In this document: positions 20,393-30,393 of the stretch, piece after piece
Layout: every line of letters starts with the position of its first letter
How positions within the stretch are numbered: the first letter of the stretch is position 1
Source: Bombyx mori
Lineage: Eukaryota > Arthropoda > Insecta > Lepidoptera > Bombycidae
Assembly: GCF_030269925.1 (NCBI RefSeq)
Contig: NC_085135.1
Span: 8,556,753 to 8,620,752 of the forward strand
Length of the DNA: 64,000 nucleotides
Reading direction: 5' to 3'
The notes under the pieces: model-generated
The model's input: only the letters and a program-made list of their open reading frames with translations
Databases searched by the model: none
What the model was told of the DNA's origin: nothing
Position numbers and translations under genes: made by a program

Positions 20393-21151
20393 TACTGTTG
20401 GACCACATCCATCGCCCCCTCCCCTTCACCGCTGCCCCCGCTCTCAGGCACCGGCGCCGCAACGGGGATTACAACGTCGGCCAGTGCTCCTCTGGCCAAC
20501 CTTCTCTTTTGCCGGCGCTTTGATTTCCGGCGCCGGTTTCGTTCGGTGTTATCACCGGACGGGAAACACGCCTTGCCTCCCGCCCGGTGGTTTGCCCTGC
20601 GCCCGGCCGCAGCGCACAGAGCGCAGTGCGGGGCGACCGTGCAGGACGCGGCTTTGTGGCCCGGTTGACCGCAACGGAAGCACAGACCGCTGCGGTCAAC
20701 CGAGCTGGTGCACCTAGCGAGGCCGTGCCCCGTGCTGAAGCATCGGAGGCATCGCCAGGCACGTGGTTCTTGGAGACGCACGTGGGCTGCTATCCAGCCC
20801 ACGCGCAGTCTCCCCGGATCCCCCGTCGATCTTCCCGGTGGAGGGGTGGCCAAAGAAGTGGCCGCCTCCACAGGGCAGCGCGCCCACGCCGACCTGGCCC
20901 CGGAGTACCCTGAGCGAAGTTCGCCCACGGTCACGCTTTCCGGGGCACATCCCCCCTGGGCGGCTATTGCGGCTGCCACCTCCCTGCCCGCTGCCCGTCG
21001 CACAGCCTCCTTCATCCTGGCAATTGTTGCCCCCCCCAGAATACGTGGGGCAGCGTGCTTCCACTGAGGTAGAAGCACGGAGGGATTCTCCGCCCGACTC
21101 GCGGGCGGTACCCTCCTGGGGTACTAACTTTGTACAATTGTCCATCATCAT
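20392..21151 (-). pseudogene. R1 copy A ORF1, internally deleted gag-like protein
   Basis: Start at the ATG triplet at 21151 (MMMDNCTKLVPQEG), which aligns with the start of ORF1 in copy B (MAHVKSLLPQEG, then GGESLRA in both). Around 21000-21015 the N-terminal region joins abruptly to the conserved C-terminal half. That half is read in another frame (to 20392) and holds the knuckles CLRCFSTGHGLARC, CFRCGQPGHKAASC and CALCAAAGRRANHRAGGKAC. Compared with copy B, more than 800 bp of ORF1 are missing. The stop TAA overlaps the ORF2 ATG as TAATG (20394-20390). Confidence 0.75.
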
Positions 21152-21755
21152 GAAATTTCTTTTTTTTTATTAACCAGGGGTTTGGTCCCCTGGGATCTAT
21201 GACACCCTCGGGACTGGAAACCCTCCAGCCATACATCCCATCGCCGGATGTCGAGCTTGGGATTGGGGCATTTTTGAAGAGGTTTGCGTCCTCGCGGCTC
21301 CGACCAGTAAAGGCAGGAGCCCCCGTTCCCCATGACTGGGGTTTACGGCTTGGCCGACGGTGGCCGAAGCCTGTCCGTCGCCCACAACGCGGTGTGGAGC
21401 CACGCCGGCGAGCCGGTACCTTCCATATCTGGAAGGCTTTCCCCTGTAGCCAAAGCCGGGGACATGGCAACCCGCAGCCGGAAGACACCAAAGTGCCGCC
21501 GGCTCATCAGGCTCCCGAGAGCCAACCCCTCATCCCCTAAATGCCACACTTTGCCAATGCAAAGGGCGTGGGGAGAGGGTCCCTCACTATCTCTCAAGGC
21601 ATCCCCCGCAGAACGCGGAGGCGGCTGCGGAGAGCTGGGCGCAGTTCTCTTGGTCGCGGCGTCCGACACAGATTCCTCTGCACGCGATTTTAGGGACGCA
21701 CGCTTAAGCCCCACCGCCACGACAAGGCGGAACTACATTCGGTGGGGAAAACATG

Positions 21756-22550
21756 GATAATTTTTGCATTATTTTATATTTAATTAATGATACCTAGTAT
21801 ATTCTTAGTGAGACGTATTTTGAGTAAAATAAATATGTATTATTATTATTGAATTATTATCATTGAATTAATGTGAAGTTATAATATAAAGGGACATGTA
21901 GACCTCTCATTTACGGGTATTTACTATATTGTCTAAGACGTATTAAAATAAATAAAAAATAATACGTAGTAAAATGCTATTTGACTTATGCAGTAAATTA
22001 AAAATTTTAGGTTTCCTAAAGAACCTAACGCCAGGGAACAATGGATTGACGTGACAGGTAGAGGAAACTGGAGACAAAGACGAGTACTATTTGCTCTAAA
22101 CATTTTACTGAAAATGATTTTACCATAAAAAAATCAGAATACACTTAGTTTTGAAAAATTCATTCGCAATTAATAGCAAGCGCCAACTGCTTAACAAATA
22201 CGTTTTATTCCAGGAACAGTGACTATTTGTAATTAATAAAAGTAAAATAGTTTTCTTTTTCAATATTTATTTCATGTTTAATTTTCTCCATTCATTCATC
22301 AGATAATTTATCGATAAAGAATATCGATTTTATCAAGCACTAGCGTGTAAGAACATTTTTATTGCCTTTTTGCGTGTGTGAGTGTGTGTTTTGTGCTAGT
22401 TTGCGAACGAATATCTGTCCTGAGATTTATGTGTGGGTGTTTTTGTTGTGTGCGAAATACTTGTAATCACAGTATGTGTATGTGTAGAGATTAAAATAGT
22501 GGGGATGAAGCGGCGACACTGGTTCTAATACAAAATTAGAGCAAAGGCCT
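21756..22550. other. AT-rich intergenic DNA
   Basis: No gene or recognisable repeat. A TG-rich stretch lies at 22370-22480. Confidence 0.5.
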
Positions 22551-22807
22551 TTCCAACCTTATTTATCTATTCCGTGTGGCGAGCCAACTGATCGAACTGC
22601 ACGGCCGGCAGCGGAGCCGCTCCATCGGGCCGCGGGCGCCGAGGATGCGTAGCCACCACTATATATATATATATATATATAAAATTTAACTGCTTGTCCG
22701 GAAATAATATTATTTAATTTAACATAAAATATATTTTAGACTAAATACAATAACACTATACAATAAAATAAACTTAAAGCTACACAAAATATATACACGC
22801 CACATCA
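22551..22807 (-). repeat. Probable 3' LTR of a Kabuki-like Gypsy element (element X)
   Basis: On the minus strand a polypurine tract (GGAGGGGGG, about 22808-22816) is followed directly by TGATGTGGCGTG, the expected start of a 3' LTR. The segment includes a (TA)n run at 22660-22680 and a GC-rich block. The far end is not clear. The 5' LTR of the neighbouring Kabuki-like element (34381-34646) does not match it, so the two belong to different copies. Confidence 0.45.
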
Positions 22808-23105
22808 CCCCCCTCCAGAGACCGTCCTACGGGCGATAACAGTTTGGGAATCGTACTTTACGACCAGACCTCGTCGTTCTGATGTTGCTTCTCTCAGTAG
22901 GTGAATTGGTGGTGGGTATTGGTATGTCCGTGTTAGTATGCGTTGTTGCTGTATTAGTATGTGTAGTTGAGTCGTGTAGTGTGTAGGCTGGCTTAAGTCG
23001 GTCTATAGAAACTGTAACTCTTTTGCCATTGACAAGGAGGTTGAACCCCTTGTCTCCTCGTTGCACTACCTCATGTGGTCCGGTGTAAGCCGCTTTTAAG
23101 GAACC
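22808..23105 (-). pseudogene. Integrase C-terminus of Kabuki-like element X
   Basis: A minus-strand frame ending at 22827 encodes the tail of a Ty3/Gypsy integrase: SLKAAYTGPHEVVQRG, VNGKRVTVSIDRLKPAY and a terminal RSGRKVRF. It enters the errantivirus LTR at 23106 and has no start of its own. The matching upstream half on the other side of that element (31135 onward) stops about 170 residues earlier in the integrase core, so the two flanks are not one gene simply interrupted. Confidence 0.65.
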
Positions 23106-23376
23106 TGTTACACGGCCTTTCTCAAACTTCTTTTTAAAAAAAAAACACAAAAACTTTTCACGACTAAACTGTCTTTTATTAGACTTAACAATTTTACAAC
23201 ACTATTGTTGACTTCTCAAACTTATGTATGCTCGCGACGGCTTCCAGATTCTAACTGGTTTTCAATACGATTTGATTTTACAAGAAAGCTAAAAATGATG
23301 ACTCTAATGGAAAAACACAGTGAGCTCGTAAACGAGCTGATTAGGGCAAAGCTGCTTTGTAGAGTAGTGTGTAACA
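23106..23376 (-). repeat. Errantivirus LTR, left (3' LTR)
   Basis: Inverted TGTTACA/TGTAACA ends. Differs from the right copy in an A-run length and a few substitutions (for example ACTTAACAA here, ACTTCACAA there). Confidence 0.92.
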
Positions 23377-23699
23377 GCTCCCCCTTTTTGACGAAGCTTC
23401 ATCCTCAATAAGATGAAGCGTAGTTAAACGAAAATAATATAAAATTTGAGGAGTCATTACAAAATCATTAAATCATTAAATTGAAAATAGAAAATAAAAC
23501 AGAAAATATTGAAAATTCGTTCTTAATAATATTTATGAAATTAAGTTAGGAATTAGTATTAAAATTAACATTACAATGTATGTTTAAACATGTATAAAAC
23601 ATTCAAAATTAGAATTAGAAAAATTAGAATTAGAAAATTATATAAAATATTATTCATGTTTAATATAAGTATATTTTTTATTTTTATTAAGTGATTAAA

Positions 23700-24608
23700 T
23701 TAGAAATTTAGATTTCTGTTTGAAGAGGATTGATCCTTATTATAAATAGTAGATTTATAATTCTGCTTCTGCCTAATTGGCAAAGATTGTATAGACATTT
23801 TATCTTCATCACTGGATGGTATCTCAGTCATCTCGATAGAATTTGAAACTTTAGATTTTTTATTGGTTGATTTTGTGTTATAACATCCGTTAAATATTTG
23901 AATACAACATACATAATTGGACGTTTTGTTTTTAAAATATCTGTAAATCTTATACATTAAAAATAGAAACAAACACACGATAAGGATATAAGTAAACGTA
24001 GAATAGTATGAGCCATATTTAATAAAATGAGATTGTTTCTCAATATTGTTTAATTCATTTTCTAAATTGTCCATTTGGTGCGTCGCATATTTCAAGGAAT
24101 CTAGATTTATTTTGCTAATAGAGATTGGCGACAAATGTGGTAAACTTTCATTAAGTATGTCTCTCTTACAACAATCATCGGATGTAATATCAAAGTTTAC
24201 ATTTAAAGGAGATTTAATAATAAAAGAGTAAGAATTCGTTGGTATAAGTTGAATGGTCTTAGAGTAACCGATACAATTGTTTGTTAACTTAAGAATTCCT
24301 GTTCCTTCGATAGAATAATCATGGATGACATCATTACATTTGATAGTAAGTTTACTTTTATTTGATTGAACGTATATCCATTTGTTATTTAGTAGTTTTT
24401 GCCAAATATCAATTTGACCATATAAAATTTTAGAAATACATTCAGAGGGCAATGAAAGAATAACCTCTGTTAATAATTTAGATTCACAATTAGGATTACT
24501 TACACTTGAGTATATAGTTATTGATTCACATATAGAATAGTTATTGTTTATCATTTTAAAATTAATTATCAAAATTATCCAGCATAGCATAATGCAGTCT
24601 ATCGTCAC
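23700..24608 (-). pseudogene. Errantivirus env, C-terminal part
   Basis: About 300 codons of the membrane-anchored half of an envelope protein related to baculovirus F proteins (from memory of the family). It has several cysteines, a predicted coiled segment (about residues 168-190), one strong hydrophobic span near 200-218 (FTYILIVCLFLFLMY) and a basic cytoplasmic tail. It overlaps the preceding env frame by 47 bp in another phase. The first 15-20 residues are probably not part of the protein. A frameshift near 24565-24605 therefore splits env, and no complete env is encoded. Confidence 0.65.
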
Positions 24609-25170
24609 TTAAAGCGATGTACGAGTTAGACGGTTTAATTAAAGCGAAAGTGCGATGTGACTCATCGTGAGGTGTAGGTAAAGGTATGTTTTTATAAACA
24701 ACGAACTTGTCTGGAGTTATTAAAGGAATTCGTAATACGAATATGACTTTATTATTATAGAAATAAGAACTAAGCTTAGAAACATCGATCAATGAATGAA
24801 TATTTTGAATATTTAGGGTGACTGGAAAGTCTAACCTTTTATTTATTTGATTGCTATGCTTAAATAATTCGTTATAAAGATCTAAGGGACTAATTACGCT
24901 AGGGTGTAGGATGTTAACCTTCGAAAATAATATAGAACTTAATGTAGTGTCTAGAAAATTTGAAATAGTTAGTAGAGAACTTTCGATAATATTAAGTAAA
25001 TTATTTAACTTAGAATTGTACAATAATAGATTATCAGTTTTTGTAATTTGGGAACATATTTCGTTCATTTTATTTATTTGAGAATTCAATTTGATCTCGT
25101 TTTGATTAAGTTTGTAGATAGTCGTATTAAAATTATTTATAGTAGACTTTATTTCTGAAAATAAACACAT
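24562..25170 (-). pseudogene. Errantivirus env, N-proximal part
   Basis: A 202-codon frame beginning at the ATG at 25170, 23 bp after the pol stop. It contains helical, Asn-rich sequence followed by PDKFVVYKNIPLPTPHD and IALSDDRLHY, recognisable as an insect errantivirus/baculovirus F-type envelope segment. No signal peptide, receptor-binding part or furin-like site precedes it, so the amino-terminal domain is missing or supplied by an upstream exon. The first codons coincide with a splice-acceptor-like sequence (TGTTTATTTTCAG, AG at 25156-25155), in line with spliced env mRNAs of errantiviruses. Confidence 0.65.
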
Positions 25171-25192
25171 AGAATAAATTTAGACGTAGAAG

Positions 25193-28100
25193 TTAGATTG
25201 TAGCAGGTTTAATATCGTTGGTATGATATTTAATTTGTTTACGACCTACTTGTAGGGTCACGTTATGCTTATTGGGAACTTTAGTAATTTTGTAAGGGCC
25301 TTTCCATATGGGCGATAGAGCTTTTCTCAATTTATGATGGTGTTTTAAATATACCATATCACCAGCTTTATACAAAATTTCGCGAGAATTGGTATCATAG
25401 TATTGCTTAGACCTTTCTTTACTGTTAATAATATTTTGTATCGCTTTTTCGCGACTAAAACGCATTCTATATTGTAATGCGCGAATATATTCATTATAGG
25501 TTGTGTTACTGGTGCTTTCATATAAAGAACTTGGAATGGACGGTTTGTAACCGAATAATAACTCGTGTGGAGTATAATTAGTAGTGCAATGGGGAGTAGT
25601 ATTATAGGCTAATATTGCAGTAAATAAATAGCAATGCCAATCGTTTTGATTTTCATTAACGAAAGACTTTAAATATTCTTTTAAAGTAGCGTGTGAGCGT
25701 TCCAGAGCTCCGTTTGTTTGAGGATGATACGGAGTTGCAAATAAAGCTTTTACTTTTAAGATTTCAGTTAGTTGTTTAAATAATTCTGACGTAAAGCAAG
25801 TACCTAGGTCAGTTAAAATGGTTTTTGGAAAACCGAACAAAGACATGAAATGTACGATATTACGAGCTATCTCCTCACTAGTAGAAGTAACCATAGGGTA
25901 AGCACTCGTGAATTTGGTTAAATCATCTTGTAAAGTTAGAATAAACTTGAAATTTTGAAAACCTGAGTCGGGCAAAGGGCCTACGACATCTAAGGCTAAC
26001 CGCTCAAACGGCTTAGTAGATGTAGACGTGATCTCCATCGGAGCTTTATTTGATTTACGTAGAGGTTTGTTAATTTGACAAAGTTTGCAGCTTTTTACAT
26101 ATTGTTCAATATCAGAACGCATACCTTTCCAATAGTACATAGCTTTAATGCGCTTATACATGCGTTGTGATCCTGGGTGACCAGCGATAGGTGAATCGTG
26201 GTTTTCCTTTAAAATTTTAGGGACTTCTATTGGAGTCGGATAAATTAATTTATTTTTATAAATATGTATTTTGATATTAGTATTATGGAAAACGTAGGAT
26301 ATTATATTATAGACTTTCGTGTAATTTAATTTAGAGAATGGGTCTGAAAAATCTGGTAATGCTAAATCTGTGATATTTTCACACTCTATTAACATATTTC
26401 TTAGTTTAATTAATAAATTATAAATATCTCTAAAATGAGTCTCTTCGTAATGATGAACTTTAGTGTATAAGAAGTAGAAAGTTTTATTTTTATTTTTAAT
26501 ACTTTTAATTGTAAGAACTTCGCGTTCAGAATTTAGTAACTCTTCAGTATTTTCGAGTTGGTTTAAGATATCCTCGCAGTGAGGTATAGAACAATCAAAA
26601 TCTAATGAAACTGGGCAAGCGATTGTATTAAACTTAGATAAATGTAGACTTTCAGTACATTCTTCGATAACTGTGTCTGATGTTGGAAGTTCGTTTATAA
26701 ATTGAAGTTTAAAATATTTTTCATAACTAAGATTGTTCAAATTATTTATATTTATAGCGTTGATAGGGCAACGAGATAAAGCATCGGCGTTAGAGTTAAG
26801 ACGACCTTGCTTGTAAACTATTTCATAGTCATACTCTTCGAGTTTAAGACGCCAGCGAATAAGCCTACTACCGGGGTCTTTTACATTAAATAACCACACA
26901 AGAGGTCTGTGATCTGTTACGATTTTAAATTTGTTGCCGTATAAGTATGGCCTAAAAGTTTTAACAGCAAATAAGATGGCTAAAAGCTCTTTCTCAGTGG
27001 TGGAATAGTTGCCTTCGGCTTTGTTTAAAGTACGTGATGCATACGCTATTGGTTTATCCTTGCCTATTTGACCTTGGGATAAAATTGCGCCTATGGCGTA
27101 ATTACTTGCATCTGTAGTAACATTAAAAGGTTCTGAAAAATTTGGATATTGAAGTAGAGGGGCAGTAACTAGTTTTTCTTTTAAGAATTCGAATGCGTGT
27201 TGCTGTTCCTTGTTCCAAAGGAAGTCAGCATCCTTCTTCAAGAGGGAAGTAAGTGGTTTAGTTAACTTAGAGAAGTTTTCGATAAAACGGCGTGAATAAC
27301 CTATGAGGCCTAAAAATGATTTTATCTCTTTAGGATTTTTCGGAATTGGGAATTGTGAAACGGTCTTGACTTTTTCGGGATTTGGAGAAACACCTTTATC
27401 GGTGATAATATGGCCAAGATAAGTGACTTCGTGTCTTAAAAATTCACACTTGTCTGGTTGGAGTTTGAGTTTGAATTGTCGAAATTTATCGAATACCAAT
27501 TTTAATTTGGTAATGTGCGAGTTAAGATTTTGGCTGTACACGATACAATCGTCCAAATAAATATAACAATGGAGGCCTTGTAGACCTGATAGAACAGTGT
27601 TCATAAGACGTTGAAAAGTAGCAGGGGCATTTTTCAACCCAAAAGGCATTCTGGTGAATTCGTAATGTCCAGACATGCTCGAATTAGTGCTAATTGTAAA
27701 ACCTGTTTTTGGGGCGTCCTGAGCGCTGGTTCGTAATTGGTGAAATCCGCTTGTAAGATCCAGCGTACTAAAATATTTCGAATGACCCAACTGGTCTAGA
27801 ATATCTGTAATAAGAGGTAGCGGATAAGTCTCTGAAACGGTAACGTCATTAAGGCGTCGGTAATCTATAACGATTCTCCATTTTCGTTTACCGGAAGCGT
27901 CCATTTTCTTGGGCACAACCCAAACCGGAGCGCTCCAGGGTGAAATAGAAGGTCGGATGATGTCTTGTTCTAACATCTTACGAATTTGAGAATCGACCTC
28001 CTCTTTGTGACATTCAGGAAAACGATATGACTTAACGTGGATAGGAGGTGCGTTGCCTTTATTTATGGTGTGCTCAATAGCACTTGTGAAAGTTAAAGGT

Positions 28101-29455
28101 TCACCTTCGATGTGAAAAATATCTGTATATTGTGAACAACACTCTAAGAAAACTTTACGCTCTTCATCATTTAAATGAGAACATCGGATAAGACTTAGAA
28201 CTTTGTTAATACGATCAGATTTAGAAGTTACATTAGAATTAATATTAAAACAAGATTCGTAATCAAAACATTCGCGCTCGAGAGGCGTTAACGTTACGTG
28301 ATAATCTTTCACTTCGATATCGCTCTCTGTAGTATTTAAAATAGAAATATTTATTTTATTATTTTGTTTGATCGTAACTATGCAATTAGCGACATAAACA
28401 CCTTCACATAAGGTATGATCTAGAACAAGAGCTTCGTTATTACGATAAAGCTCGGGCACGTGATTTGACACGGTGCATTCAATGACGGCTTCGGAACGAG
28501 CCGGAATGATATAAGTTGGTTGAGTATAAATGATAGGAATAGAATGATTCATTACAGATAAGGATTTAGAAAAATAATTGATGTTCGATTTAAAATAATT
28601 GCAAAAATCGCTACCAATAATTCCATCGTAATTATTTAAATTAATATCGTCATTTGTAAGGTGAAATTTGTATTTAAAAGTTTCGTTATATAAATTAAAT
28701 TCCATTTCGAAAGTACCTAATGTTTCAACAGGATTTTCTGAACTATTAATCCCTTTTAATTTCACGATTTCGTTCGAGAGATTCGGGACTTCTAATAAAC
28801 TTGATCCTTTTATAATACTTATGGTGGATCCTGTGTCAACTAGGAAACATAGTTTTTCAGAGGCATGTTTAGAATTTAAGTAAATATGAGGTAAAGACAC
28901 CTTTTTACTGTAATCGTTAATTTCGTACATAAGTTTAGATTTAGGATTTGTAACTAAGTTAGAATTAGGTAAATTATTTTTTGAATCCGGACTCTGAGTA
29001 AGGCCCTGATTTTTGTTATCATTCGATTGTCTTGATTGAGTCGTGAATTTAGAATTAATAAAATTAGAATTGTATTGATTGGTTTTTGAATTTGAGTAAA
29101 ATTTTTTGTTTGTTATTTTATCATTTAGTTCTTTATCATTAGTCGAACTCGTCAATTCTTTTGACTGAGTCGTGAATTTAGTAGAACTCAACTCTTTTGG
29201 TCGAGGTATAAACTTGGTAGAACTCAGTTTATTTGGCTGAGTCGGGAAGTTAGGAGAACTCAATTCTTTTATTTGAGTCGTGAATTTAGAAGAACTCAAT
29301 TCTTTTGGTTGAGTCGTGAAGTTAGGAGAACTCAATTCTTTTACTTGAGTCATGAATTTAGAAGAACTCAATTCTTTTGGTTGAGTCGTGAATTTAGAAA
29401 ATTTAGTATAAGTCGTGTCTTTATGATTTTGATTGGATTTCGAAGGACACGGCAA
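25193..29455 (-). CDS. Errantivirus pol polyprotein
   Basis: About 1420 codons: protease, reverse transcriptase, RNase H and integrase. The given start is the codon TTG, not ATG; the frame is entered from gag by a -1 shift just upstream. Residues 21-104 are seven 12-residue repeats of the KFTTQPKELSSS type. Protease FLVDTGS lies near 204; reverse transcriptase YIYLDD near 634; RNase H TTDASNYAIGAIL near 780. Integrase has a zinc region (HPGSQRMYKR, CKLCQINK), core acidic positions in LALDVVGPL, LTDLGTCF and NGALERSH, and a C-terminal GPY-like WKGPYKI. All frames are open, so the enzyme set looks intact. Confidence 0.93.
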   Translation of the reverse strand: MPCPSKSNQNHKDTTYTKFSKFTTQPKELSSSKFMTQVKELSSPNFTTQPKELSSSKFTTQIKELSSPNFPTQPNKLSSTKFIPRPKELSSTKFTTQSKELTSSTNDKELNDKITNKKFYSNSKTNQYNSNFINSKFTTQSRQSNDNKNQGLTQSPDSKNNLPNSNLVTNPKSKLMYEINDYSKKVSLPHIYLNSKHASEKLCFLVDTGSTISIIKGSSLLEVPNLSNEIVKLKGINSSENPVETLGTFEMEFNLYNETFKYKFHLTNDDINLNNYDGIIGSDFCNYFKSNINYFSKSLSVMNHSIPIIYTQPTYIIPARSEAVIECTVSNHVPELYRNNEALVLDHTLCEGVYVANCIVTIKQNNKINISILNTTESDIEVKDYHVTLTPLERECFDYESCFNINSNVTSKSDRINKVLSLIRCSHLNDEERKVFLECCSQYTDIFHIEGEPLTFTSAIEHTINKGNAPPIHVKSYRFPECHKEEVDSQIRKMLEQDIIRPSISPWSAPVWVVPKKMDASGKRKWRIVIDYRRLNDVTVSETYPLPLITDILDQLGHSKYFSTLDLTSGFHQLRTSAQDAPKTGFTISTNSSMSGHYEFTRMPFGLKNAPATFQRLMNTVLSGLQGLHCYIYLDDCIVYSQNLNSHITKLKLVFDKFRQFKLKLQPDKCEFLRHEVTYLGHIITDKGVSPNPEKVKTVSQFPIPKNPKEIKSFLGLIGYSRRFIENFSKLTKPLTSLLKKDADFLWNKEQQHAFEFLKEKLVTAPLLQYPNFSEPFNVTTDASNYAIGAILSQGQIGKDKPIAYASRTLNKAEGNYSTTEKELLAILFAVKTFRPYLYGNKFKIVTDHRPLVWLFNVKDPGSRLIRWRLKLEEYDYEIVYKQGRLNSNADALSRCPINAININNLNNLSYEKYFKLQFINELPTSDTVIEECTESLHLSKFNTIACPVSLDFDCSIPHCEDILNQLENTEELLNSEREVLTIKSIKNKNKTFYFLYTKVHHYEETHFRDIYNLLIKLRNMLIECENITDLALPDFSDPFSKLNYTKVYNIISYVFHNTNIKIHIYKNKLIYPTPIEVPKILKENHDSPIAGHPGSQRMYKRIKAMYYWKGMRSDIEQYVKSCKLCQINKPLRKSNKAPMEITSTSTKPFERLALDVVGPLPDSGFQNFKFILTLQDDLTKFTSAYPMVTSTSEEIARNIVHFMSLFGFPKTILTDLGTCFTSELFKQLTEILKVKALFATPYHPQTNGALERSHATLKEYLKSFVNENQNDWHCYLFTAILAYNTTPHCTTNYTPHELLFGYKPSIPSSLYESTSNTTYNEYIRALQYRMRFSREKAIQNIINSKERSKQYYDTNSREILYKAGDMVYLKHHHKLRKALSPIWKGPYKITKVPNKHNVTLQVGRKQIKYHTNDIKPATI
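29144..29395 (-). repeat. 36-bp minisatellite inside pol, seven units
   Basis: Seven in-frame 36-bp repeats encode 12-residue units such as KFTTQPKELSSS, KFMTQVKELSSP and NFTTQPKELSSS between the frameshift site and the protease. They probably form a flexible linker. Copy number is likely to vary between copies. Confidence 0.85.
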
Positions 29456-29466
29456 CGAAATCCGAT

Positions 29467-30393
29467 TTAGTTTAAATTTTCTTGTTCACACGGTTGCGCA
29501 GGTGCAACACGAGACCTAATATACGAGTTATCGTTTTGCGCGGAATTTGCGTTTTCGCGGCGATTCTCGTTAAATTGACGCTTGCGACATTCCGTAATCG
29601 TGTGACCGGTTCTTTTACAATAATTACACGTTTTAATATAAGAATTATTTGAATTAGGTTTTTGATTTTTATTAAAATTATTTTGATGATGAATTTGGAA
29701 AACGTTTTTTGAAAAAGGTTTTTTATTTTTAAAACATTCTGAGGAAGTATGGCCCGCTTTGTTACAGACTGAACATTGTTTTTGGGATCTTGTGTTAATT
29801 TTGTATAAATTGAATATTTTTTCCTCATCAATGGCATATTGTATGGCGTCACTGAGGGTTGTTGGATTTTTACAACGAACTATATTAGATAGTGATGGAT
29901 TTAATCCCAATAAAAATGTGTTAAGGGCAAGATCCTCCATGGCTGCGGTTCTGCCTAGAAGCTCCCTTTCGTCCTTACAACTATAATGAATATTAGAATG
30001 AATACGTGTTAATATTTGTTCAATTCTTAAGGAAAATTTAGTCACATCCTCATTTAATAATTGTTTACAATGTTGCAAATCAGAAAGTAAATGAATGGAG
30101 TGTTTTTTCTCTCCAAAGGTTGATCTTAAAAAGTTTTTTAGTTCCGTCCACTTAGTAAACGTTTTTAGACTACATGCGACTTGGGCTTTTCCTTCTAATT
30201 GTGAGATGATAAATTTACATAAGACAGGCTGTTGATCCGAACTAGCTAAGGACATTGCATTGTCACAATTAGTTAAAAACGCGGGGAGTGATTCTCTGTC
30301 CCCATTATAAGTTTTGATGAATTTGGTTAAAAAGGATAAGGTAATTTTGTCCGTCATTTCGCCTTTCTTTGAAGATTCCGATTTGACTGACAT
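29467..30393 (-). CDS. Errantivirus gag
   Basis: A 308-residue capsid-nucleocapsid precursor. The ATG at 30393 starts MSVKSESSKKGEM. The N-terminal two thirds are an alpha-helical capsid-like region (SLASSDQQPVLCKFIISQLE and onward). The C-terminal part has two CCHC zinc knuckles (CSVCNKAGHTSSEC and CNYCKRTGHTITEC). The frame ends EQENLN with TAA at 29469-29467, immediately preceded by a slippery heptamer that lets ribosomes enter pol. Confidence 0.92.
   Translation of the reverse strand: MSVKSESSKKGEMTDKITLSFLTKFIKTYNGDRESLPAFLTNCDNAMSLASSDQQPVLCKFIISQLEGKAQVACSLKTFTKWTELKNFLRSTFGEKKHSIHLLSDLQHCKQLLNEDVTKFSLRIEQILTRIHSNIHYSCKDERELLGRTAAMEDLALNTFLLGLNPSLSNIVRCKNPTTLSDAIQYAIDEEKIFNLYKINTRSQKQCSVCNKAGHTSSECFKNKKPFSKNVFQIHHQNNFNKNQKPNSNNSYIKTCNYCKRTGHTITECRKRQFNENRRENANSAQNDNSYIRSRVAPAQPCEQENLN
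29470..29479 (-). promoter_or_regulatory. -1 ribosomal frameshift site at gag end
   Basis: Minus-strand AAATTTAAAC sits directly before the gag stop. Two overlapping heptamers, A AAT TTA and T TTA AAC, are both in phase with gag codons. The second is the canonical UUUAAAC slippery sequence. A -1 shift here continues straight into the pol frame, which has no ATG near its beginning. Confidence 0.75.

Larger units (their letters stand above)
16736..21755 (-). mobile_element. R1-clade LINE, copy A
   Basis: Minus-strand non-LTR retrotransposon. Its poly(A) appears as a T run near 16738-16751, so the 3' end is at the left. ORF2, ORF1 and a long 5' leader follow to the right. The leader (about 21152-21755) matches that of copy B at 50.3-51.1 kb in several blocks, including the stretch around CCATGTCCCCGGCTTTGGCT. 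ORF1 has an internal deletion and ORF2 one frameshift. I could not find a convincing target duplication; the 5' limit is placed where the GC-rich sequence stops. Confidence 0.85.
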
